Below, piece by piece: positions 49,030 to 59,300 of a stretch of DNA of 64,000 nt. Position numbers and translations under genes: made by a program. The stretch is taken from NCBI GenBank assembly GCA_029721435.1, contig CM056578.1, positions 17,522,911-17,586,910 of the forward strand, given 5' to 3'. How positions within the stretch are numbered: position 1 is the first letter of the stretch; the number at the start of each line of letters is the position of its first letter. This DNA is from Gymnothorax reevesii (taxonomy: Eukaryota; Chordata; Actinopteri; Anguilliformes; Muraenidae). Under the pieces are notes generated by a model. The model was not told the origin of the DNA and did not search any database. It saw nothing but the letters and a program-made list of their open reading frames with translations.

Positions 49030-50640
49030 ATTAGATTGAATATACAACTCAATTCAAATTCCTCACAAATGTACACTAAATTCATTTTGATCTATCTCAC
49101 ATTTTTTGGGATCAACTTGATAACCCATGTTTGTAGAATTATTTAATCCAAGGTTGGGAGAGACTGACACTGATAGCTGTTATAATGAATATTTAACAGA
49201 CAAATTATGAGAACATAGCTTGCACCTCAAAAAAACATAAATTAATGAATAAAACAACACACGACGATGATGATGATGATTATTATTATTGTTCTTACTG
49301 TTGTTGTTATTGCTGAACTTTTTTTTTATCCTGAATTGGAGTCAAATATGTGATATTTAAAGAATATTAATGCACACATTAAAACAAAAGTTTTAAATCT
49401 AAATGTCTGTTTTCAGTGGGTGAAACTTAATAGACCTGCTGTGGACTGTTTTCAGTGACCAAAGAGCATAAAATTTCAACTTTCTCAGCTGTTGGCCTGA
49501 TGTGAATCATCCTGCCAGTTTTTATTTTTTTATTTAGCCCTTATTTAACACTAGCACAGCTGACAATGCAGTACCTCCTAAAACGTACCTCATTTTGGCC
49601 TCTCACCGCTCTGGGCTTTATGATTGCAAATTAGAAGTCTCTTACTGGAACAGTTGTTAATTATTTTAAAATCGCATGTAAAAATAAGGGAAAAAACATC
49701 GTATTTTATTAATTTTGCCACATTAGGCTTTGTTAAAATAAAATAAAGCCTAGTGTAAATTAAAATGTAATGTAATCTAACAATGTAAATTCATTGCTAT
49801 CTTGTTTAATGAGTGTATCATTGAACAATGGAAAAAAAAACTATTTGATGAAGCTGTCAAACAAAAAAAAGACCATTGCACATAAAAATTGAACTTTGAA
49901 ATAATAATGCACCTCTGCTCTCATAAAAAAGAACATGAGCACAGAACACATGAGCGAGAGCCTTGGTCAAAATGTCTGGGAACCACAAATTTGAAATGTT
50001 TCATAGCCTTTGGTTTTGAAATTGTGCTGTGAAACCTGAGCATTATCTGGTGAAAAAATATCAAGTTTAGGAGACCTCCCTGGCATCAGAGGCTTGGTTT
50101 GCCCAGCGGGGGTGTTTTTTTTTTTTTTTTACAGGGTGGGTCATGATGACATTCAGGTTCAAAATCAGAGTCGGATTCATTGGACTAAGACATATCACCG
50201 AGCCCTAATCTCATGTCCTGAAGCTCTGCCAAAGCCTGACTTACATTCATCCATTTCCTCTGACCCATTCCCTTTTCTGGCAGCCTACCCAACTAACTAA
50301 ATAAACTAAATCACTACGAGAACAGCCCCTGTGACGATCACAATTTCTGACAAAATGGGAGAGCAACTGATTCTGACCTCATGACAGCAACTGGTTTATG
50401 TACGCACCTGCACACTATTCAAAAAGTAACAAAATGCATTGCAAGGCAATCAAGATACAGTTGACTGCTTCACATAGCCGTCAGTGTATGAATATGTTGT
50501 ACAAATGGGCATATGTGAGGTATTAGGCTACTGTCAAGTGCTTTGAGCTGTCTGTCTGACTACCTATATAGTCAGCCAAGCCAGGCTGACGATATATCCT
50601 GGCTATATGCTCCATTAACAGTTTTTTGCATTAGAAGTAA
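49030..50640. other. No gene recognised
   Basis: AT-rich non-coding sequence with a GATGATGAT/TTATTATT patch at about 49264-49290 and several poly-A/T runs. Confidence 0.35.
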
Positions 50641-50858
50641 CGGAGGTCAAAATCACCTCATGGCCGTTCTAAGTATAATCAGTGATTTTTTTCTTGCTTT
50701 CTTTTATTCTAGAATCCCCATAACTCATAAGTTGATGAATAACTCCATTTTAGGAAATGTCACGGACTGGGAGACATAGGGTTGTTAATCAAACAGAGTT
50801 ATGTTTGATTTAATAGGTGAGAGAGGTCAAAATGACCTCATGGCCATTCTAGTGTTAA
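50641..50858. repeat. Duplicated 33-bp segment carrying an ERE-like palindrome
   Basis: GAGGTCAAAATCACCTCATG (50643 on) and GAGGTCAAAATGACCTCATG (50823 on) lie 180 bp apart and continue alike through GGCC.TTCTA. The second contains AGGTCA, AAA, TGACCT (50824-50838), an exact match to the consensus oestrogen response element. The first has one mismatch. Confidence 0.7.
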
Positions 50859-50989
50859 CCAGGGAAGTCCCATTGAGATTGAAATTTCTTTTTCAAGGGA
50901 TCCCTGGGGGTTGAGAGGGAAATTTGCACAGCCCGTTAGATCAGGGGATGATTAGGTGGCAGGTCGAAAGAACCAAATTGGGACTTTAG

Positions 50990-51302
50990 CCATGACACCG
51001 GGGAACCCCCCTACTCTTATTGATGAGTGTGATAGGATCTTTAATGACTACAGTGAGTCAGGACCTCGGTTTAACGTCTCATCCGAAAGACGGCACCTCC
51101 TTCAGTGCAGTGTCCCCATCACTACACTGGGGCATTGGGGATTATTCCACCAGAGGGAAGATCGCAACCTACTGGCCACCAACACCTCTTCCAGCAGCAA
51201 CTTGATTTTCCCAGGTGGTCTCCCATCTAAGTACTGACCAAGCCCACACCTGCTTAGCTTCAGCCACACGGCTAGAGCAGATCGAATAGTTGTATGGCTG
51301 CA
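50990..51302 (-). mobile_element. 5S-rRNA-derived SINE (SINE3 type)
   Basis: On the minus strand 51302-51207 resembles 5S rRNA. The plus strand shows CCCAGGTGGTCTCCCATCTA, AGTACTGACCAAGCC and CCTGCTTAGCTTCAG, the complement of the 5S internal region that holds the polymerase III promoter boxes. The body (51206-50990) has the usual companion words CCAGCAGCAACTT, ACTGGGGCATTGGGG, and CATCCGAAAGACGG. This is a retroposed SINE, not a 5S gene, since the 5S part is mutated and fused to the body. Confidence 0.85.
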
Positions 51303-51540
51303 TATCTCAGTGAGTGCTTTCACTTGTGAAATTTACAATTAGATTGGGCAGTGGGTAAGTACATACAAACAAAAACTTGGGCAGACAGAAAAGGTAATAT
51401 CACCAATAAATGAGCAGTTTTCAATGAATTAATGCTGGGAATTTGGTGAGGGGCGAAGTGAATGCTGCAACCCTGTTTCCACAAAGGAGCGATGCTGCCT
51501 GAGATGTAATCATTTAAACCCATTGTTTCATTGAAAACAG

Positions 51541-51925
51541 TACAAAGCCAACAAATCAGATATTGAAATTGAAAAATTCCACAGTTTCATTTTTTAAATA
51601 TCTGCTCATTTTGAATTTGATGCCAGCAACACATTTCAAAAAAGTTGAGATGGGCGCGAAAAAAGGCTGAAAAAGTTGTATGATGCTAAAACAATAAACA
51701 TCCAGTGGAATGTCTCACTGCTAATTAGGGTAATTGGCTACAGGTTTCATATACAATTGGGTATAAAAAGAGCATCCGAAAGGCTCTGTCTGTCAGAAGT
51801 AAAGATGGCAAGTGCTTCACCACTCTGTGACAGTCTGTGAATACCGATTTATAACATTTCTCAATGTAAAATTGCGAAGAATTTGGGGATTTCATCATCT
51901 GAGGTACAGTAGCATCACAGAAAAA
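51541..51925 (+). mobile_element. Tc1-like element 5' part, second copy
   Basis: Collinear with 32.35-32.74 kb: ATTTCAAAAAAGTTGAGATG, GCTAATTAGGGTAATTGGC, GGGTATAAAAAGAGCATCC, GCTTCACCACTCTGTGA, then AACATTTCTCAATGTAAAA and AATTTGGGGATTTCATCATC. The sequence stops before the rest of the transposase. Confidence 0.6.
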
Positions 51926-51929
51926 AAAT

Positions 51930-53185
51930 GCAAGTATGATTTGATCATTACATTGAAATTATGAAAACATTTATATCAAATGCAGAAAAATACATTAAAT
52001 AAAAGAAATATCGGGAAACAGCATGGGCAATAAAAATAAGTCCCCTGTCATGTGACCAGGTGCGTAGCTAATTAGTTATTAAAAGCCAGTTCAAAATCTG
52101 TTATTTGTGAAATCACAAGGGAGGGAGTCACCCAGAATAATGAAGGAACCGATTAACTGGTTGGCTGATGTTGATCAGTCCCGTTTGACTCTGAGTAGTT
52201 ACTTTACTATTTGATGTCGCAAACGAACAGATTTTGAAATGGCTTGTAAATGACTAATTGGCTGTGCACCTGGACAAGACTCAGGCACTTTAAATACTTT
52301 ACATAAAAATAGACTAAAAACACATTTCCGGAGTGTCCTTTCTCATTTAAAACACAGTGGAGCCATAGAATCAAAACATGGAATTAAACAAATTTAATAT
52401 GCATACATTTATATTTTTAAAAGATCAAATTATTTTGTTAAAAAATGCAAGGATACCTTACTGTTAAAAATGCTACATTTTGTCACTTAATAAATATATA
52501 ATACTTTTATACAAGACAAAATGCCATGAGTATGAACATACAAAAGTAAATTCAATATTTTGCATTATAGCGATGAATGAATTCACATCTCCGCTATATT
52601 CAGGCCAGTTGCTATTCTCCATGTCATTTCTTTTCCACTTTTCTGGGTGACTTACAGGATCTATGGGCGGCCATAACGCTCACAAACCAGTATAGCAATC
52701 ACAAGTAGGGGCGCGGTCATCTCGGACTAAATGTGCCGAAAATTCTGTTTTAATCCAGCTGGTCAAGGTCATTTAAATAAGATGTTTTCCACTCTTCCTT
52801 CTAATCATTGCTAGCTTAACCCACTTGCTCTTTGCTGGACAAGCATCTTCTGTATCCTTCCGCTACCATCCAGCCGCAGACCAGCTATGACCTACAAAAG
52901 ACCACCAATGACTAGCTCTAAACCACGGGTGGAAAATACAGACCCAAACTGCAAAAGATCCTGTCTGTATGATCCTGTTGTTTCAATGCCCTATATGTGT
53001 TAATTTGGACATAGACAAGATGTACAACTAATCTGTGAAATCAGCTGTCTTTCTGACCCATTGATTTTTGTACTTCTCACTATGACCAGCTAGTAGCGTC
53101 AAATGCACAGCCGAAATGAGTTTACATTCCAGGTCTTTGTTGGATTCTGCAGCCTGTCTGATGTTCATCACGGTTTTGGTTTATG
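51930..53185. other. 3' flank of the receptor gene; nothing else recognised
   Basis: This AT-rich stretch is downstream of the minus-strand stop codon at 53191. It should contain the 3' untranslated region. An ATTAAA-type signal on the minus strand lies near 52389, too far for confidence. Confidence 0.3.
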
Positions 53186-53190
53186 TGGCC

Positions 53191-53275
53191 TCAGTCCAGG
53201 GTGTAGATGTTCTCCTGAACAGGTCTCCTTGTCTGAATCTCATAGATGATGTGTCGGGGCTCCATTGTCGATAGC
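53191..53275 (-). CDS. Terminal coding exon of a type I receptor (cytoplasmic tail), TIM-like
   Basis: Acceptor CTGTGTATCTGCAG precedes 53275 on the minus strand. The first base completes an Arg codon from the previous exon. The exon then reads LSTMEPRHIIYEIQTRR, followed by PVQENIYTLD and TGA at 53193-53191. The tail has two tyrosines: YEIQ, a YxxQ form, and ENIYTLD, resembling the tyrosine motif in the tails of TIM-family receptors (compare NIYxxE/D). The phase agrees exactly with the two upstream exons, which argues for a real gene. Ig-domain and signal exons are not in the window, so membership in the TIM family rather than another small Ig receptor family is inferred from this motif alone. 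Confidence 0.7.
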
Positions 53276-53362
53276 CTGCAGATACACAGAACACACGATT
53301 CAGCTAATATTTGCTGAATTTGAGTCTTTTTTAAGATGAATGACAATTTTATACACTCTTAC

Positions 53363-53396
53363 CGTCCCCTCTTCAGGATTCTTTGATGAATCTTCC
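53363..53396 (-). CDS. 34-nt exon encoding the basic membrane-proximal tail
   Basis: Acceptor TCATCCTTCCTCAG and donor ACG|GTAAGA bound a 34-nt exon. With one base carried over from the transmembrane exon and two passed on, it encodes RKIHQRILKRGR, a strongly basic stretch just inside the membrane. Both junction phases fit. It is much too short to be found by open-frame searching. Confidence 0.7.
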
Positions 53397-53710
53397 CTGA
53401 GGAAGGATGACAGGGACAGAATTCAGTAAAAACAGAGAAGTGACTGTAATTTATCCTCTTCTCATCAAACAGCAATATTATCTGGATTTCTGAGGAATAC
53501 GTTTACACACGTCATCTATGAATTCACTACCTAGGAAGGGTCCTCAGTATTAGCTGGAGGAACTGAATATGGCTGGGATTCGTTAATTTCAGTACAAGCA
53601 ACATTGCATCCACTAATTGTGGGCCAGGCAGTTCCTCCAGACTGCCTCAAGATAAAATTTTTGATGGCATTTCTTTGGAGATAATTACTCATAGAGATTG
53701 TTTCCGTGAT

Positions 53711-54145
53711 GATACTGATCATGATGCAGAAGATATCACGATATAAATATTATTTTGAGGACCATATGGCCAATGATCACTAACACTGATAATGATTACG
53801 ATACAACTATGATGATGAATTGAGTGATCACTACAATTGGTAATGATGATGATTTCATATTTATAAAAGTGAAGATTATATCGACAAAGACCATTATGAA
53901 TGATGATGATGATGATGAGTTTATATTTTCAAGGGTGAGGATTATATGGACAACCATTATAAGTGATGATGATGATGATAATGGTGGGGGAAGAAATTAG
54001 GATGATGATGGTAAAGCCACTAATGATGATGATCATGATGATGATATCATTACATTTGTCATCACAGGTGAGGAGAACAAGGACTATGACCACCATGGCA
54101 TATAGGAATTATCATGATGACGATGAAGATGATAATGTTCACACT
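53711..54145. repeat. GAT-rich minisatellite in an intron
   Basis: Units of about 63 bp consist of (GAT)n, then TTTATATTTTCAAGGGTGA or TTCATATTTATAAAAGTGA, GGATTATAT, GACAA and CCATTAT. Two clear units lie at 53838-53963, with degenerate ones on each side. The array lies between the transmembrane exon and the 34-nt exon. Confidence 0.8.
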
Positions 54146-54235
54146 GATAAGTGACTAAGGCTATGGTTTCCTTTGCTGCAGCTGAAGACGTGTGCAGCGG
54201 AGGCTCTGGTGAGCAGCAGAGGATACGGTACCTAC

Positions 54236-54350
54236 GTTTGAATCCCAATACAGCCAGAGAGCCCAGCAGTAACAGCAGAAGCAGGCTGAGGGAGACCGAG
54301 AGCACAGGGATGTTCACCTGCAGGGACAGGCTGGGGATGGGCACCTCCTC
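54236..54350 (-). CDS. Juxtamembrane and transmembrane exon of a type I receptor
   Basis: The acceptor is TTTCCTCCAG before 54350 and the donor is AAAC|GTAGGT at 54236. The 115-nt exon encodes 38 residues plus one base. EEVPIPSLSLQVNIP is outside the membrane, VLSVSLSLLLLLLLGSLAVL is the transmembrane helix, and GFK plus the next Arg starts the inner basic anchor. There is no charged residue in the helix, so it would not need an ITAM adaptor of the usual kind. The exon joins 53363-53396 in phase. An internal CTGCAG|GTGAAC could act as an alternative donor, which would leave an 11-codon mini-exon (EEVPIPSLSLQ). Confidence 0.75.
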
Positions 54351-55699
54351 CTGGAGGAAACATGGAAATACAGGTCAATAATCTAGCTGCAAGCCAAGCC
54401 ATATCTAAAAATGCTCGACTGGCTGTGCTGTCACATGCAAAAGGATAAGGAATCTCTTTCTGGAGGAACAGGGGTATGCCGCTAAATATGTTGCAACAAG
54501 CCAAGCTTTTAGACCAGCAAATGCCCAACCAGCAGAGCTATCACATGCAAGAGAACAAGGGCTGAGGATCTCTTCCTGGAGGGAACGGGGGAATAGAGGA
54601 GAAATACAGCTGCATGCCAAGCGTTCATGTTTACAAATGGCCAATTAGCAGTGCTGCTATACTATGCAAGGGAATAAAGAATGGGCATCTGCTCCCAGAG
54701 GGACAGGTGAGTATAGGCCAAAAATGTAGCTGCTTGCCCAGCTAGAACATACACAAATGGCCAACTGGCTGTGCTATCACATTTAAAGGTGCCCTGTGTA
54801 AGAAATGAGGTCAAAATATCCAAAAAATGGGCTAGACACAACAAAGAATGAGAAGAAATACGGGCAATGATGTCATAAAAAAGATGACAAGGTATAATGC
54901 TGCAGCGATACCAACCTGAATTAGCATGCTAAATCACTAGCTGCGCGCCGTCCTGCGTCATAATAACAGTTTCTGCCATGGGTAGCGGTATGCGGCCAAC
55001 ATAACAGCCAGCCAAACTGCAGTGCACAAATAAATTGCATGGCTTGAGGGCGTACTTGAACCTGATGTCAATCGTGTGGAAGGTACATTAGCTAAGAAGC
55101 TGGAAATGGCTTCGATGATAATGAATCCTAAATGAATGCATGAAACGTAACGGAAATATGCATAATGTAATGAAACATGACAGAATGTTTAGGTGTGACT
55201 AATGATACTTGATTGCTGGAAGAGGTCTTGCTAATGAAGAATGCATATCAAGCAAACTGGTTGCATACTGTGAAATTATCATCAGGCAGGCGGCATACGT
55301 AACGTTCTAAAATGATCTTGTCCCTAGTTTTACTAGTACATGTGCAGCTAAGATTCCTTCATAATTCTGAACTCCGCTATAACTGTTTTGACGACATACG
55401 GTAAAGTGATGGTCAACTAACGGGCGATCGACTGGCCAGCTGATTTTGGGCAGTGACGGTTTGTCAATAGGGGGCGACAGAGGAAGTCCACTTAAACATA
55501 CCAAAATTTGTCATTAAATTATAAAAAATAACCAATGAAATTATGTATTTTTTCCATACAATGATACCCTGTCGGCACCAGTTACCATTAAATAAATGGG
55601 GTTTCACACAATATATTAATCAATTGACATGTTGAGAATACATAATTTATTAACGCAGGGGCGCCGGTCTGATGGGAGTCTATGCAAGTCCTTCGATTT

Positions 55700-56160
55700 T
55701 TTTCCCAGCATGTGACGTGAGGCTTCTCTCTGATTGGCCGCTTCAACTTTCCCTGCGCGCGCAGAGAAATGCGCCCCGGACACTCCCATTTTGATTGGCA
55801 GCGAATTAGTATTGTTTCTGTGATTCTCCTCCTCATTTGACTGGACAACGACAGCTGCCAATCATATCTACACGTCACCGCAGCAGATGTGATTTACTCA
55901 TGCGGAAAGATCACACACGTTTATTCTCCGACTGATAGAGGTTCAGAATAGCAGCTTCCAGTAGATCCGCGGGAAAATCCGTTATTTCATTACTGAATAA
56001 CCCGTTCTCAAGGCGTAACGTTACACTGGAAGAGAAAAGGAGGATGAAGGAGCTTGGACCTGACCGACCCGATTTAGGGATTCAGCAGCAGGCAAGTGAT
56101 CGTGGACGAGCTGCCACCCAGGGCTTCTCCCGCACTTGTTACGACAGAGTTGGCTAGGTG
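55700..56160 (+). promoter_or_regulatory. CpG-rich, CCAAT-bearing block within the TTAA element
   Basis: CpG content rises sharply (GCGCGCGCAG, GCGCCCCGG) with two GATTGGC motifs (55733 and 55793; CCAAT on the minus strand). Downstream an ATG at about 56044 opens a 37-codon frame (MKELGPDRPDLGIQQQ...). After 16 codons it meets CAG|GCAAGT, the strong form of a GC-AG donor. It may be a promoter and first exon, of the element or captured from a host gene. No acceptor partner was identified. Confidence 0.25.
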
Positions 56161-56169
56161 AATGTGGCA

Positions 56170-58040
56170 TTAGCAGTGCTTTTTATTGCTTTCCCTGTTT
56201 GCTGTTCCAGTTTGAATCTGTCAAACAGTACTTCCCACGGTGAAGCCAGCTTTTGCCGCGAACATAATTTCTGTCCGGTGTGTGGGCTTTACCGCTCTGC
56301 ATTCCGCATTTAAGTCCCTATTTTATAAAAACCGGTAGTGTGAAAGCGGGGTAAACTGCTTGCGAGTGGATGTTTACTTCCTGGCCTTCTAGAATTTTCA
56401 CCAACTCGCGTTTGTGTCCCTCATCAAAAAGGTAAAAATTTCCGTCCACGGTAATAACGATAGCAACTACCTGTAATCTCAGTACAGCACTGCTGCGAAT
56501 GAGATTTGGCGGCTACTGGCAGGGCAGTTGTGTCCGCAAGTGGACACGGAGCTGCCAATTTATGCACGCAGTTACAATATTCTATCACTAGATGGCACAC
56601 CCGGATCAGCCATTGAATTTTCACAAGCAAGCCAAGCTTGAACGCTGTTTGTAATAAATTATGGACGAGTTCACTCCAGTCCCTGGATGGATCAAGCCAA
56701 CCTTGGTTTGACTTAAAGGGGTTGGCACATCCATACTACAGGGTGGCCCAAACAAATGTCCCTTCTTCCCCTCAGAACTCCAGGGTGGATGAGGAACTTG
56801 GAAATGAGTGGGCAGGATTGACAAAGCCCTGCTTGCTGTCGATTACCAGGTTGGTCACTGGTGTGCCTTCCCTTTTCTCTGCTCATCGTGCCATTATTGG
56901 CATTGGCTCAGACAGCCTTTTCACCATTTGAGTTCCGTCCTGTGAACACCAATTTTCCGTCCGTGTAACATTAGCAACGAGACCAAATTTTTAAATTCCC
57001 TTTTCTTTTTTTAACCAAAATTTCAGTGATCCAGGTCTAAAACTTCCTGTAAACATTTGTTTTTATGTTATCAATGAAATAAACCACATATATACCATTA
57101 ATTTATAATTTCATCCTGTTAAGTACAGTGGGACCTGTTGGTCACACTTTCTGTGAAATATGTCATTTATGTACGTAAATATGTAATTTACGACAGCTCT
57201 TAGGTGCTGGAAAAGCATGAAAATACACCTTAAATCCTTGAAAAGTGATTGAATTTCACGTGAAAGTGTACGAAGCCTGTAGACAGAATTACAGTGTTGT
57301 GTTTTTAGATTTTTGTTTTTTTTTTTTCTTTTCTGTTTAACTATGTTCCATTTATTGTTTGCATCTTAACAAAACATCAAAATCCCAGTTAGTTGGTGGA
57401 ATTTTTAACATGACCACTTTTACAATCAATCTGTAAGTGATGCAAGGACAGATAGTGATCTGTGGATATAGGGGATTCATTGTCAATTCATAATAAAAAA
57501 GGGGTACAAACCCTGATTAAATCTATTGGCTACATTTTCCTTCTTAATAACTGACTGTGTCGACATCAAAGCAGCTGTCAGGTGTGCTGCGCCAAGGTAA
57601 ATTGCGCCCCCCTCAATTTTTGGCACCAGCTGATTTTGGGATCAGAAACTGATTATGGTAAAGTCCGGCATTAGATAGATTTATTCACACAATGTTGGTT
57701 CAGCATTAGCGTTTCACATTATCTAGTGTTACGTTGACACTAGCTTGCTCAACAGCAGCGAATGTTATCTAGCTGATGAATTTATTTTGAATGAACAATG
57801 GCACGTAATTTGGACATATTTACTGGATTGGGTGAGGGGAGTAGCTTGAAGATATCATGGTACAGAATCACTTGACATCAACTGACGTTCTTTCATGAGT
57901 TTATATCTCGGAGTTTTGGAGTCAGAGCGGCCCTGTTTGGATTGGAGATAGACAACTATGGGGTTGTTGGGAAGGTGGGGGTGAATCATGGACAGTAAGC
58001 TTGATGTAGTCTGTGGTGGTTCAGTGGCTGTTTTGGTAAG
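56170..58040. other. Interior of the TTAA element, no gene recognised
   Basis: No transposase block was found. Several splice-like signals occur (for example CCCCTCAG at about 56775) but no consistent exon chain. GTGCTGGAAAAGCATG and TTGAATTTCACGTGAAAGTG near 57205-57265 look like another dispersed repeat. Confidence 0.3.
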
Positions 58041-58042
58041 CA

Positions 58043-58285
58043 ACCGGAACCAGGGCGAGAGAGACAGGATCCGGAATTCGATGGATGCGCCAAGCTTATA
58101 AAAATGTGGTGAAACTTTTTCATTTGAAGAATATAATTTTGTACGTCCGTGTTTAAATTAATGAAATGTTTCAAAACCGGAGACGGAAATCGAAGGTGCG
58201 CCAGAATTTAAAGTTTTATTTTGGTGAGCACTTTTACTTTGGTGAATTTGGTGAATTCCGGATCCGCTCTCTATACCGGAACCAG
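58043..58285. repeat. Small inverted-repeat element flanked by an 11-bp direct repeat
   Basis: GGATCCGGAATTC (58067-58079) faces its exact reverse complement (58253-58265). Outside the arms ACCGGAACCAG occurs in the same direction on both sides (58043-58053 and 58275-58285), which looks like a target duplication. The interior is AT-rich and non-coding. Confidence 0.6.
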
Positions 58286-58316
58286 AATCCAGACAAAATT
58301 CAGAGTGAATGGAAAC

Positions 58317-58856
58317 CATAGACTGAATAAAAAGATGGTCAAAGCTACCGTGATGTCACCCATTGGTTTTGGCATACCATAAAGGAAGCCTCGATTTTGG
58401 CAATTTGAATGGCGCCATGTTGTCATTTTGAAACCGGATGTGATTTCTATTGGACGAGGGCGTGTATTGAAGATCTGGGGAGGACTGGCTCTGGATTTGA
58501 CCGCATCGGATGAGGACCAAAGGATAACCATGCCCCTAAAGCATATTCTGGCTTTATCCTTTATTCTAGTCTATATGGGACCATAATTTACAAAAATGAA
58601 CATCACGATATATTGAAGGAGACTTTAAACTTGCTATAGCTACCATATAATAATGTGAAAAATCATTATTGAAATGAAGAATCAGGTGGGAAAGTAGGGT
58701 CATTTTCTCATAGACTTCTATAGCATTGAACTTCTTTCTGCAACCACCGACGTCGCCATCTGCTGGCCATAAAATAGAAGGCCATTTTACGGTACTTCCG
58801 CATGGGCTACATTTTTCAGACCAGGGTGCTGCATCCATCTTTTTATACAGTCTGTG
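58317..58856 (-). mobile_element. hAT-type MITE 'AGACTGTATAAAAAGATGG', copy 2 (inverted)
   Basis: This 540-bp copy is in the opposite orientation to 40348-40894. It starts CATAGACTGAATAAAAAGAT and ends CATCTTTTTATACAGTCTGTG, flanked by an exact 8-bp duplication ATGGAAAC (58309-58316 and 58857-58864). It lies inside the 4.27-kb TTAA element, so it arrived later, and 31 bp from another small insertion. Confidence 0.85.
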
Positions 58857-59300
58857 ATGGAAACCAGGCTCTTCTCCCCTGTATGAAGAGCCTGGTGACG
58901 CGAGGCTAGGCTTGATGGGAGGAGAGACTGTGCCATTTCTTGATTGTTATGCTAGGGTAGACATACTCACTTTCTGCAGGTATACTGTCCCCTTCTTCTT
59001 TGCAGTCTGCAGAGTATGAATTTAATTTTTGGCTGTCCATTACACAGGACACCTTTAAGGCATGGCCAAAGGAATCGCCTTCTGGACGAACCAGGGAACA
59101 CAGGTGACACTGCACTGAGCTCAAGCAGTTATTAAGGCGGCTAAGCTTTCATACCCACAAATGCCCAACTGACAGGACTACCCAAAAAACTGGCTTCTTC
59201 TCACAGTGAGAGGACACAAACAGAAGAGCGTAGGTGGCTATATATGTAGGTGCAAGAAGCTATTAAAAAGGCCATTAAATCTTTTGGGTTTTCTCTCTCT

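Larger units (their letters stand above)
54787..59054. mobile_element. TTAA-flanked DNA transposon (Kolobok/piggyBac-type), 4268 bp
   Basis: Left end TTAA|AGGTGCCCTGTGTAA (54783 on), right end TTACACAGGACACCT|TTAA (to 59058). The 15-bp terminal inverted repeats differ at one base and TTAA is duplicated. The insertion interrupts one unit of the 115-bp array, which confirms the boundaries independently. No transposase was recognised inside. The interior holds a CpG-rich block (55.7-56.15 kb) and two smaller insertions (58043-58285 and 58317-58856). Confidence 0.75.
54351..59300 (-). repeat. Degenerate tandem array of about 115-bp units carrying exon-like acceptors, split by an insertion
   Basis: On the minus strand, copies of the transmembrane-exon acceptor edge recur at about 54460 (CCTCCAG|AAAGAGATTCC), 54576 (CCTCCAG|GAAGAGATCCT), 54695 (weak), 59082 (CGTCCAG|AAGGCGATTCC) and 59203. 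Removing the 4272 bp of insertion plus one TTAA makes the spacings about 109, 116, 119, 115 and 121 bp. Units share GCAAATGCCCAACCAGCAG and CCAAGCTT-type words. Most have lost a proper donor (CAG changed to CAT before GTGA) or an open frame. Confidence 0.7.

Noticed and set aside
51207..51302. 5S rRNA gene (minus)
   Set aside because: The sequence is mutated and fused to a SINE body, so it is a retroposed head, not a functional 5S gene.
56638..56931. 97-codon frame inside the TTAA element as a transposase exon
   Set aside because: No Kolobok or piggyBac motif is visible and no exon partners were identified.
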